Shown one piece after another: positions 38,902 to 49,255 of a stretch of 64,000 nucleotides of DNA. The translations under genes were made by a program, and so were the position numbers. Below the pieces are notes generated by a model. It did no database searches. It was not told the DNA's origin and worked only from the letters and a program-made list of their open reading frames with translations. Every line of letters begins with the position of its first letter. The first letter of the stretch is position 1. The DNA comes from Aurifilum marmelostoma (lineage: Eukaryota > Ascomycota > Sordariomycetes > Diaporthales > Cryphonectriaceae): positions 1-64,000 of the forward strand of contig JAMXSV010000006.1 in NCBI GenBank assembly GCA_027559495.1, read 5' to 3'.

Positions 38902-40626
38902 TCAAACCACCTCCTTCTCGTCGGCCTGGACATTCATCGTGTTCAGGACCGTCTGCGCGCTTCTCTTCTCGAGAGACTTCTTGACCGGGTTCGGTGCAGA
39001 AAAGACCTCCTCGAGCTCCTCGAGCGTGCGGTCCTTGGTCTCGGGGAAATAAAAGTACATGAAGACGGCCTCGAATATGTCCCAAAAGATGAAGACAATG
39101 TAGAAATAGTAAGAGATGTGCTCAAACGCCGGGCCAGAAGAGTAGGCCAGGATGACGCTGGACACGGAGGAGGCAAAGTTGCCCAGGGCGGTGCCCTTTG
39201 CGCGGGTGGCCGTGGGGAGGGTCTCGGCAATGTACATGCTCTGCAGCGGGGTCCAGCCGAAGGAGAAGACGATTCCGAAGATGAAGATGAAGGCGACGGT
39301 GGCGTTGCCCGCGGCGTGGTTGGACGGGTCGTCCAGGGAGAGCTTGGAGGTGCCCGTGATGATGGCGAAGCACACGGACGAGAAGAGGATGCTGTACAGC
39401 AGGAGAGGCCGCCGGCCAATGACGTCCGTCATGCGCGCGCCCGCGCAGGAAGCCAGGAGGCACAGTGCAGGGTTGATCCCATTGATGGCCAGGACAGTGT
39501 GCTCGGCCGTGATGCCGGCGTTGTTCAGCATCGTGGCCATGTAGTAGGACGACAGCGAGTTGCCGCTCAGCTGGCCGAAGCAGGCCATGCCAATGACGCA
39601 GATGAGGCGGCGCCGTGCCGAGTGGGTGTTCCACAGCTCGCGGTAGTCCCACCAGCGCTTGTCAGAGGCCTCGTTGGAGATCTGCTGCACCATCTCCTTC
39701 ATCTGAAGCTGTACGTAGGGGTTTTCCATGTCGCCCTCGCCGTGGTACTTGGCCAAGACCTTGGCGGCCTCCTCGTGCCTGTCCTGGGCCAACAGCCAGC
39801 GAGGCGACTCGGGCAGGAAGAAGACGAACAGGCACACGATGCCCGAGGTGATCATCTGGCACCAGATGGGGATGCGCCAGGCCAGGTTGTCGTTGTCGAT
39901 GTAGGCGCAACCGTAAGAGACCCACGAGGCAATTATAGAACCTATGTACCACGTGCAGTTGTATAGACCCGTGAGTGTACCACGATAGGCTGGATGGGCC
40001 ATCTCGCTGACATATGTCGGTGCCGAGACGCAGCAGAAGCTCACGCCGAAACCCAGGACGAAGCGGCCGCCGAGGAACTGGCCGCTGGTTTTGGTGGGCG
40101 CCTGGATGCATGTTCCGACGATGACGAGGAATGACCCGATGAACATGCCCCAGCGCCGGCCGAGGTAGTCATTTGTAGGGCCGGTGAGGAATACGGCGGC
40201 GACGGAGCCGATGTTGTACATCATGAAGACGATGCCGATGCTGGAGCCCTCGGTGGTCATGTTGAAGTAGTGCTGATACGAAGTCATGCCGTTGAGAGAG
40301 CCCATGAGGGAGCCATCATAACCGTTCAGAGCTCTGGAAAAGGACAGAGAAGAGGATTAGCTGGACGGGGCTCGGACAGGTGATAAATATTTCAAGCTGG
40401 GAAAAGTTGGACATGAGGGACTGCGACGCAGAGAGAGAGAGAGAGAGAGAGAGCCTTACCCGCAGAGGTACGCAACAGACAGGACGAGATAGAGGCGCAA
40501 CATAGGCAAGGTCCATGGTGAGACCTTCTCCCCGGTGGCTTCATGAGCAATGTGGACGGCAGTGTCGACGGTGTGCAGGTCGTTCTGATGGTCGACACCG
40601 GGCGACTTCTCGTCTGCGGTAGCCAT
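38902..40626 (-). CDS. MFS sugar transporter, LAC12-like (probable lactose permease)
   Basis: Two exons, 40626-40460 and 40333-38902, joined across a 126-bp intron (donor GTAAGG, acceptor TTCCAG). The splice restores YLCG/ALNGYDGSLMGSL, the start of TM1 in fungal hexose/lactose permeases. The product is 532 aa, normal for the family. Visible motifs: NDYLGRRWG after TM2, PESPRWL before the central loop, GQLSGNSLSSYY in TM7, IGRRPLLL, and PETKDRTLEELEEVF at the C-terminus. It should be a plasma-membrane proton symporter. Lactose is inferred from similarity to the LAC12/lacpA group and from the divergent beta-galactosidase; another disaccharide or hexose is possible. The ATG at 40626 opens a hydrophilic N-terminus of about 40 residues. 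The intron carries a (TC)12 tract next to the donor. Confidence 0.88.
40430..40453. repeat. (GA)12 tract inside permease intron
   Basis: A pure GA run on the plus strand, TC on the transcript, beginning six bases after the intron's GT. Confidence 0.9.
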
Positions 40627-40770
40627 CGTGTGTGTGACAAGGCTGAACTTTAGCCTGCCTCCTGTTCTGATGTTGAGAAAGGATTTCGTAGAGGCTCGAA
40701 GAGTATTCTCTCCTCCTGGCGTGACACATAGGCGCGCAGAGTAAGAAGAGAGGAGAGGCGGTACAGGGAC

Positions 40771-40778
40771 CTTTTATA
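40771..40778 (-). promoter_or_regulatory. TATA box of the permease gene
   Basis: The minus strand reads TATAAAAG, about 150 bp upstream of the permease ATG, within the longer CATATAAAAGG. Confidence 0.6.
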
Positions 40779-41230
40779 TGCGCAGATGCAATGCGAGGCA
40801 CAGCAGCAGCAGCCTGCATGAGATACATGCAAAGCAACGTCGAGGCGAGCCCGACCAGGTCTAGCTGGTCAAGGATCATCACCCGCGTCGCCTCTCACGC
40901 GACCCTCTCTCAACAGGTCTCTTTGGGGCGGTCTGCTCTGGTAGTCATGGTCGTTGGACGACTTGTGCGCTGGGGTAATATGCACGCCAGGCCACTGGGC
41001 CTCTTCCGGTTTGGGACATGGCACACATCTTCCCCGCATTGACATTATTGGTTCGTTTATTGTCTTCCTTTCTCTACACTCAGGCAGAGGGAGGTAGAAA
41101 ATGACCCAAGGGGTGACATTGAATAAGCTGGCAGGGTAAAAAGTGGTCTGCTACCAGTCTACAGGGACTGACAACTGGAAGACGGCGGCGTCGTCATGGC
41201 GCAAGTTGGCTTGGATTTGCATGTTTCGCT

Positions 41231-41247
41231 CGGCTCCGAATTTTCCG
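41231..41247. promoter_or_regulatory. Gal4/Lac9-type site CGG-N11-CCG (first)
   Basis: CGGCTCCGAATTTTCCG fits CGG-N5-(A/T)-N5-CCG exactly, the palindrome bound by Gal4/Lac9-type Zn2Cys6 dimers; CLR-2-class regulators are reported to use similar spacing. Binding is inferred. Confidence 0.45.
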
Positions 41248-41340
41248 GGTCCAGGAACCACTATGACTTTGGGTACAAACTACAGGGAGTTGGTAGTGAG
41301 GTTGAAATACTGTATTTTGTGAGGTGCGCATATAAGCAAG

Positions 41341-41561
41341 CCCCAGAAAAAGAGAGAGACGGCTAGGTTCTGGGTGAATACGACCGGGTGGCTCTGGGGT
41401 TGGTCCTCCAGTTTCTGCTGGGCTTGTGATGCCCCCGCTTTTACCCCAGGCCACTATGGCTGGAAATTGGCTGACATTCAGGGCCGTCCAGGGCAGAGGG
41501 CAGGGATTAGACCGCCGTCCGGGCACTCTGGGGTGATGGCCTTCACTGTTCAGTGCTGGGG
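41341..41561. promoter_or_regulatory. Cluster of CreA-like CTGGGG sites
   Basis: CTGGGG (fits SYGGRG) occurs on the plus strand at 41394-41399, 41528-41533 and 41556-41561, and as CCCCAG at 41341-41346 and 41444-41449. Five copies in 221 bp, between the two CGG-N11-CCG sites, suggest carbon catabolite repression. Confidence 0.4.
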
Positions 41562-41591
41562 CGCCTGAGAACCCACCCGTACCCCAATCCT

Positions 41592-41608
41592 CGGCTCCGT
41601 CTTCCCCG
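41592..41608. promoter_or_regulatory. Gal4/Lac9-type site CGG-N11-CCG (second)
   Basis: CGGCTCCGTCTTCCCCG also fits CGG-N5-(A/T)-N5-CCG and shares its first eight bases, CGGCTCCG, with the first site 361 bp away. Confidence 0.45.
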
Positions 41609-42518
41609 GCAGCAGGAAAAACGATTATCATATGGCTGGTGGATCGAACTCGCCACAACGGGCGCCAACAGTGCTAAACCCAGATGAAATTGGTGCTCCA
41701 AGAGTTCCATGTGCGTACCGAGGCCCAGAATCTTCACTTTGACGAGAAACCTCGTATACAAGAAAGTAAAACCTTCGTAAAACTTTCAATGAGAAGGTCC
41801 AGTAAAGGTCTTAGCACTCAGAGGAGGGGAGATGGTAAGGGCGGCTATGACGAGAGGAAGGAAGAGGAGCCGCCTTCACTGTGAAACTTTTCGAGTGGGA
41901 AAGTTTAGTCGTCCATGTGAATACTCGCTGCTATCTCTCCGGTAGTAATAATAATATATATGTACTTCTGAATACTTTGACCGGATCTGTGAGGTGATTC
42001 GATATGGAAAGCATACTATGTACTCCGTATGTACATACGTAATGGTAGCAGCTACTGGCAATATCTAGGTACACATGGAGGGGGTGCGGGGTAGGTAATT
42101 GAGAACCCTCCTTCCCCTCACCTGCCCACCCACTCGTAACACTGCACACAGTAATTACCCAGTGCTGAGCACTCCAGCAAACTGCTCAGGGAACATTTGT
42201 CCTGGAGCTCAAATGCCCATATTCCGCCATTCCACATATATTTGCAGCCGTTTCGACTCGCCTGTTTTTCTTTTTCTCCCCCCTGAGTTGAAGACGCATC
42301 CTCAGTGTCATTCAATGTGGGCCATAGGGTAACAATCCAGCAAGGAACCAGCATTGCAGCATTCCAAGGGTACAACCGTGCAAGGCAGATCACCGCGGGG
42401 CCCGATGACTACTCTGATCTAAATACGACAGCTTTCCCCCTTCTTATCAACATCTCTTGTCCTTCCTTTCCTCTCCTGCTGTTCAGTGTCCTCTCTCTCC
42501 CTCTCTCGCCCAGTCCAG

Positions 42519-45500
42519 ATGGGCCAGTACCTCAAGATGGCTCCCACCAGCATCCCTCTCCAGGAGGACAAGCAGAAGCCAGACTATTGCAACGAGGCCG
42601 TCTTTAGACGAAACTGTCTCCCTGCCCGGTCATACTTCATTCCAGAGACCTCACTCTTGCTCAATGGCAGCTGGGACTTCCACTTCGCCTCCACACCTCT
42701 TGAGGCACCAGAGCCAGAGGCGGTCAAAGACACAACCTGGACCAAGTCGAAAGTTCCTGGTCACTGGCAGTTGCAGGGCCACGGAAAGCCTTGGTACACG
42801 AACGTGCAGTATCCAATTCCAGTCTGCCCACCACACGTCCCCACCGAGAACCCGACCGGTACATACAAGAGGACCTTCTTCGTCCCGAGCACGTGGGATC
42901 ACTCGACACAGCTCAGGTTGCGCTTCGATGGTGTGGACAGCGCCTATCACGTGTGGGTGAATGGGGTGCTGGTAGGCTACGCTCAGGGAGCGAGGAACCC
43001 TCATGAATTCGACGTCTCGGAATATGTGGAGAGAGATGGCCCCAATGAGCTGTTCGTCCGCGTCTACCAGTGGTCCGATGGCAGTTACATCGAGGATCAG
43101 GACCAGTGGTGGCTCTCAGGTGACTTATTTTTCTCACTCCTGATAGGATTCCTGTCGGAGCTGCAGCTGACATACTCCTTGCTTAGGCATCTTCAGAGAC
43201 GTCTACCTTCTCGCCTTCCCCACCGATGCGCGGATCGAGGACTGGTTCATCCGGACTGATCTCGACGACAAGTATGAGAATGCCACTCTCCAGGCTACCA
43301 TCGACGTCTTGAGCCACAAGGCAGGAGGAACACTTGAGCTCACGCTCTCGGAGCTGGATAAGAATGGCGGTTCTGTCATTGGGACCAAGACGGCCGAGGT
43401 CGGGTCTGGATCTTCCCAAGTGGACATATCTTTGCCCGTGACCAAGCCGGAAAAGTGGACGGCCGAATCTCCCTACCTCTACTCCGTAAACTTGACCCTC
43501 AAGACATCCTCCTCTAAGCCCTACACCGTTACGCAGAGGATAGGATTCCGCAAGGTTGAGCTCATCAACGGCCTCATGACCGTCAACGGCTCCCGCATTC
43601 GTCTGCGTGGCGTCAACAGGCACGAGCACCACCCTCATTTTGGCCGCGCGGTGCCCCTCGACTTTATCAAGAAGGACCTTCTTCTTATGAAGACCCACAA
43701 CGTGAACGCCCTCCGCTGCTCTCACTACCCCTCCCACCCCAAGATACTCGACATGGCTGATGAGCTGGGTCTCTGGGTCATGGACGAGGCAGATCTTGAG
43801 TGCCACGGCTTCTACGATGCAGTCGCGAGGCCACAGGACATTCCGGAGCACATGGACTACGAGGAGCGCAAGAAGTTCACGTTCCCTCAGGCGGCCAAGT
43901 TTGTCACCGATAACCCCACCTGGAAGGAAGCGTACGTCGATCGCATGAGAGACATGATCCAGCGCGACAAGAACCACGCTTCCGTCATTGTGTGGAGTCT
44001 GGGCAACGAGGCGTTCTACGGTCAAAATCATAAGGCCATGTACGAGTACGGAAAGGAGGTCGATCCTGGGAGGCTCATCCACTACGAAGGCGACGTGCAC
44101 GCCGAGACTGCGGACATGTATAGCTACATGTACCCCTCGATCGACCGGCTGCTAAAGCTATCGCAGACTGAGGGAGTCAAGGACGGCAAGTTTGAGAAGC
44201 CAGTTGTGCTTTGTGAATATGGGCACGCCATGGGCAACGGGCCAGGGTGGCTGGAGGACTACGAGGAGCTCTTCAGGACCCATCCGCGCCTCCAGGGTGG
44301 GTTCATCTGGGAGTGGGCAAACCATGGCCTGTGGAAAGAAGAAGGTGATGGGACCGGCAAAGGCGGCTACTATGGCTACGGTGGCGATTTTGGTGATTTT
44401 CCCAACGATGGCACCTTTGTCATGGACGGCTTGTGCTTCAGCACCCATGAGCCCACCCCAGGCTTGACCGAGTTCAAGAAGGTCATCCAGCCGGTGGGCT
44501 TCTCCGCACAAGGCGATAAGCTCAGCCTCGAGAACTACTATGACTTCATCGACCTATCCCACCTGGTCGCCTCGTACAAGGTGGAGGAGCTGGGCGAGGA
44601 GTAAGTGCATCAGATCACATTTAAACTTGATGCTGTTATACTGACCAACATTTGCAGGAGCAGATTGCTTGCGTCAGGCACGCTTGACATCCCCGACATC
44701 AAAGCGGGCAAGAAGGGTGAAATCGGTCTAAAGAGCGCCCTCTCGAGGTTCAAGAGCAACAAGGACGTATTTGTGACAGTGTCCTTGGCCAACCGCGACG
44801 AGACGCCTGGGCTCAGCGCGGGACACGAGGTTGCATGGACGCAGTGGCAGTTCTCTGAAGCCGCACAAGACCAATCACCCTTATCGCTAGACAGACTGTC
44901 CTCCCCGGTCAACGTCACCACTGTCGGGCCCAAGGTCACGATCTCTGGACCACACTACAAGTTCGAATTCGACCGCGCCCGTGGTGCACCCACCTCCTGG
45001 GCGGTGAATGGTGTGCCGATCCTGGAAGCCGACCCCTCGACCCGCGTGGCGATCATCCCTTCATTTTGGCGGCCTGCCACAGACAATGATGTCCCTGGCT
45101 CTCTCCCGTACTGGCAGCGCTTCGGTGTCGACATCCTGGAGTCTCAGCTGCGGTCCTTCGAGATCGATACCTCGGATCCCAGCAGGGCAGTCCTCAAAGC
45201 ACACACCTTTATCACACCTGCGGTCCTAGCGTGGGGCTTCGACGCCGAGATCGAGTACGTCGTTACCAACACTGGCGCGCTCAAGATCGACGTCAAGAGT
45301 CTTAAGCCCAGCGGTGCCATGCCCGAGCATGTCCCTCGTGCAGGCTTTAACCTCCGCCTGAGCAAGCACCTGGACAATGTCTCCTGGTACGGCCTCGGCC
45401 CGGGCGAGAGCTATCCAGACAAGAAGTCCGCCCAGCGCACGGGTATCTGGACAGCCGCTACAGTCAAGGACCTGCAGGTGCCGTACGAGGTGCCGCAGGA

Positions 45501-45807
45501 GAACGCCAACCGCATGGAGACGCGCTGGGTGCAGGTCGCTGACGCGCACGGCGCGGGTGTCAAGGCTACGTCGACCAATGACAACGGGAACCTGTTCAAC
45601 TGGGTCGCAAGCAACCACTCCATTGAGACGATTCATGCGGCCAGACACCCGCCCGATCTGGTTGAGGAGGATGCCACGCTGCTGAGGCTGGATTACAAGG
45701 TCGCTGGTGTGGGCACTGCGGCTTGCGGTCCGGGTGTGAGGGACGACCTGTTGGTTAAGGTGGAAGAGATGAAGTTTGGGTTTGTACTGGAGAGCGTTGG
45801 GCTTTGA
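42519..45807 (+). CDS. GH2 beta-galactosidase, LacZ/LAC4 type
   Basis: Three exons: 42519-43119, 43187-44600, 44658-45807; introns of 67 and 57 bp (GTGACT...TTAG and GTAAGT...GCAG). The 1054-aa product matches the length of LacZ and LAC4. It hydrolyses terminal beta-galactosides such as lactose; no signal peptide is evident, so it should be cytosolic. Order: N-terminal sugar-binding domain (about 35-215), Ig-like domain, TIM barrel with RGVNRHEHHP and LRCSHYPSHP, acid/base Glu475 in WSLGNEAF, nucleophile Glu544 in CEYGHAMGNGPG, then the C-terminal LacZ small domain. The splice at 43119/43187 rebuilds QWWLSGIFRDVYL, a strong check. The ATG at 42537 has a better context (A at -3, G at +4) and is an alternative start. 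Divergent from the permease, with which it probably works. Confidence 0.94.
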
Positions 45808-45835
45808 GCAGGCTTTTGAAGACATGTATGTCCCC

Positions 45836-45883
<48 letters not shown>

Positions 45884-46877
45884 CCATATCAAATGAACTA
45901 ATGGCCGTGCAATCTAGACTACTAGTGGGTATATGCAAAATTCCGAGCCAGTAAGGATGGTGGCTGTATGCCCAGTTACTGGACCTTTTACATAGAACCA
46001 TGCACAGTGAGCAGAACTGCTAACACTTACCTAATATACAATTTAGAAATAATGATTTTCTTGGCTATCATTGGATTCTCGCCCCCGACCCATAAGTATC
46101 TTGCCCATACTTATTTGATGTCAAAGCCAGTCACGGTTAAACTACGGGATCTGGAATATAGATGGTTAAACCTCGGTCGTAGGGCAACTAGTCTATCGCC
46201 TAAAGGCTTTTTTCCAACAGAGGTTATCCCAGTACTACGCTACCCACTGTGGGCTACTATGTGTTCATGGGGAAAAGGGTCTACGAATGTTTTGGTTCCT
46301 CAGCTCACGAGAGAGGGGAGTGAAGGGCAAATAAGTGGAAGGTCAAGCTGGTGAGACTGCTGCGGATCTCTAGTGAGTGGCTATAAAGCAACCATATCAT
46401 GTATACAAATCAAAACTTCTCCATTCATAATTGCTGAGAACTTGCTGAACGTCGCTTAGAAGTAGGCCCCGAGGGGCACCACCGAGCTCGCCCCCTTGGC
46501 CCCGCATTCGTCGAGCAGGAGGAGAAAGAGACCCCTCCTTTCCTCGGCCTGGTTCCGCCTGGTGACCCAGAAACATGGGTTCGCGAATGGGAATCCCAAG
46601 AAATTCCACTGCTGACTGGTTCTGGAGCGGGGCCTTCTTCTCAAAAACAGATAGTATCGGATTGGCGGGGGGCGTTGACTGCTAGTATTAACCCAAGTAG
46701 CTCTAATAACAACCCCTCCGCAGCCAATTCTTATCTTACCTTGGTCGAGTGAGTGGGAAAGTAGCCTTTGCAACACACATACACCTCCAAAAACACCACT
46801 CAGAAGACTGTCTCAGCGCCATCCATTCCCAACACCTCATCCTGCTCCTCCTTCAGCAGCTTATAAAGAAAAGAAAG
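45808..46877. other. Intergenic, beta-galactosidase to MetE-like gene
   Basis: Contains an (AT)n run at 45846-45878 in the probable 3' untranslated region of the beta-galactosidase, and presumably the promoter of the next gene. I see no gene in it. Confidence 0.6.
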
Positions 46878-48170
46878 ATGGCTCCTCCCTTCCGCGCCGA
46901 GCACATGGGCTCCCTCCTCCGGCCCCAGCCCCTCCTGGACGCGCGCGAGGCCATCCGCCATGGCAAGACCCCCGAGGATGCCGGCCTGCCCTCGCTCGAG
47001 AAGCAGTCCGTGGCCGACGTGGTGAGCTTGCAGCAGTCGCTGGGCTTCCGGGCCGTAACGTCGGGCGAATACAACCGCACGCGGTTCTGGGGCCGGATGT
47101 GGGACGAGTTCGACGGGGCGGTGGCCCTGCAGGAGGCCGAGGCGTCCATGTTCAGGCTGTACCACCCGGACGTGGTGTCGCTGATCGAGAAGGACCGGCA
47201 GGTGATGCCTGGCGACAGCGTCATCGCGGGCGCGAAGCTGGGCTGGACCGAGGGCCGCAGCGGCAAGGCCAACCTGCACGAGCTGTCGCTGATCCAGGCT
47301 GCCGTGCCCAGGGAGAAGTGGGCGGACATCAAGCTGACGCTCATCACGCCGGCCTGGTTCCACATGCGGTACAAGCAGAACAAGGCCTGGAAGGAGGGCG
47401 TCTATGCCAGCGATGCAGAGTACTTTTCGGACGTGGCCAAGGTGTACCAGGCCGAGCTGGATGCGCTGTACAAGGCTGGTCTGAGGAATGTGCAGTTTGA
47501 CGACCCTGGCCTGGCCTGTGAGTAGTGTTCTCCCTTGTTGCTCATCTGGAGCTCGTGCTGCCGATTCTGACGCTGACTTGTGATCCCAAACCTCAATTCA
47601 GACTTCTGCTCCCAAAAGTTCCGCCAGGGCTGGGCTGAGGACAAGGACAACATCGGCACCGTCGACGACCTCCTGGATGCCTACATCAAGCTCTACAACG
47701 ACTGCATCTCCAAGATCCCCTCGGACATGCACACGGGCGTGCACCTCTGCCGCGGCAACTTCATCGGCGGCCGCCACTTTGCCGAGGGCGCCTACGACAT
47801 CATCGCCCAGAAGCTCTTCACCCAGCTCAAGGTCAACACCTTCTACCTCGAGTACGACACGGAGCGCGCCGGCGGGTTCGAGCCCCTCAAGTTCCTGCCC
47901 AAGGACAGGAACGTCGTCGTGGGCGTCATCTCCACCAAGCTGCGCGACCTTGAGGACAAGGAGGAGATGAAGAAGCGCATCTACAAGGCTGCCGAGTTTG
48001 TCGCCGAGGGCACGGGCCAGACCAAGGAGGAGGCGCTCAAGCAGATCGCCGTGAGCCCGCAGTGCGGCTTCAGCACGCACGAGAGCGGGTACCCACTGAG
48101 CGAGGAGGACGAGAAGAAGAAGCTGGGGCTGGTGAGACAAATTGCTGATGAGATCTGGGGTGAGCCTTGA
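46878..48170 (+). CDS. MetE-family (cobalamin-independent methionine synthase C-domain-like) protein
   Basis: Two exons, 46878-47517 and 47602-48170, with an 84-bp intron (GTGAGT...TTCAG) whose removal joins DDPGLA/YFCSQKF. The 402-aa product is a single UROD/MetE-like barrel, about half the size of true fungal Met6 (over 750 aa). It starts PPFRAEHMGSLLRP, usual for this subfamily (YxjG/YxjH-like). Candidate zinc ligands are His261 and Cys263 (HLCRGN), Glu297 (LEYD) and Cys368 (QCGF), the H-x-C...E...C set of MetE. Methyl transfer to a thiol is the family's chemistry; the actual substrate is not evident, and a housekeeping methionine synthase role is unlikely without the N-terminal domain. 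The ATG at 46878 follows a leader ending AAGAAAG. No sign of damage. Confidence 0.87.
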
Positions 48171-49255
48171 GTGAGTACTCGGCATTTGACGGACGGCGTC
48201 TGGCGGGAAAATTCAGACCGGGACTCGAGCAAATAATTTCAACAGCATCAGAAAATAACACAGATCCGACGGCAAGGAGGCTTTTGTTTTGAAACCTACT
48301 GTTCCGACTTTTTTTTTTTGGGGGGGGGGGGGGTGGGAGGCAATATTGGGCTATGGACTCAACTTCCATGTGGGTGGAATACATGCTGTGGCGTTCATTA
48401 AAATGGGGTTTTCCCCCGATTCTCCTGAAAATTACAACATAGTCGGCTCACTCAGATTCTCATCAAGCTCAAACTGATCAGCTCTTCTTATGGTGGTGGG
48501 CTGAGCACTTGGGATCGACATATTACTACGTCGTACTCTGGGTCCTACTATGTTTTATCGCTATACGCACCACTAGGAGAAATTTCTCGAGTAGTGGCGG
48601 CCTGTGCCAGATGATGACACTGTAACAGTGCAAATTCCGGGGGATTGGCCCTAGCCAGAATCAGCTCAGGCTGCTCTAGTACTGGAGCCATAGGGCAGCC
48701 ATCGCCTAGAGATGCCCCGCACCTGTCCCCGGCGGGATTGACCGCACCAGACCCGGAGGGGCCCCCTTCACTGTACCTCAGGGCCACATTGGAGAAATCA
48801 ATACGAGCCTAGAGTCCACCACCACGACCACCGCCACCACTACCGCTTTCGCTGCATTGCCTCACCTGAGATCGGTCTTTAGTGCATTCTCTTTTAATCA
48901 GACCACGTCCACACGCAGGAACAACGACGAGAAGAAGATCCTCACACGCTTCCCTTGACTTGACACCAATTAGCCATCTATTTCGTTCGTCTCTTAGACC
49001 ATTTTTTTGACTTCCACTTGCCTGGTTGCTTCGCTCAACTCACCCCATCCTCAAGGGCGGGGTCACTGTCTCCTCCTCCCTCGGCTCACCCCGGGCCGAC
49101 GACACGGACATTATTCCCACCACTCCACGGCGCTCCCAGAACCTCGTGTCTATCTCTGGGAGCCAGCCCAATCAAAACGCCTTATCCCGACTTACATAAA
49201 TACGCAGGATACCGGTCGACAAGGATTACCACGTGGCGATCATGCAGGTGTGGTG
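48171..49255. other. Intergenic, MetE-like gene to Zn2Cys6 regulator
   Basis: About 1.1 kb. It contains a T11-G14 homopolymer junction at 48309-48333. The CT-rich stretch from about 49000 to 49200 is a likely promoter/leader of the regulator. No gene seen. Confidence 0.55.
48309..48333. repeat. T11-G14 homopolymer junction
   Basis: Eleven T directly followed by fourteen G. Such runs are prone to polymerase slippage and base-calling error. Confidence 0.9.

Larger units (their letters stand above)
40627..42518. promoter_or_regulatory. Divergent intergenic region of permease and beta-galactosidase
   Basis: 1.9 kb without a convincing gene between the two start codons. It holds a TATA box for the permease, two CGG-N11-CCG palindromes and five CTGGGG hexamers, listed separately. 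The CT-rich stretch 42450-42517 just before the beta-galactosidase ATG looks like a fungal 5' leader. The open frames here are short, and none resembles a known protein. Confidence 0.6.

Noticed and set aside
39118..39966. Plus-strand 282-codon frame opposite the permease
   Set aside because: GC-rich antisense shadow of a well-supported gene; Arg/Gly/His/Val-biased and without family features.
41640..41690. Minus-strand tRNA-like boxes (TAGCACTGTTGG and GTTCGATCC)
   Set aside because: The boxes are too close together and no acceptor or anticodon stem forms.
46456..46776. 106-codon minus-strand frame upstream of the MetE-like gene
   Set aside because: Arg/Leu-rich, overlaps the probable promoter, and resembles nothing known.
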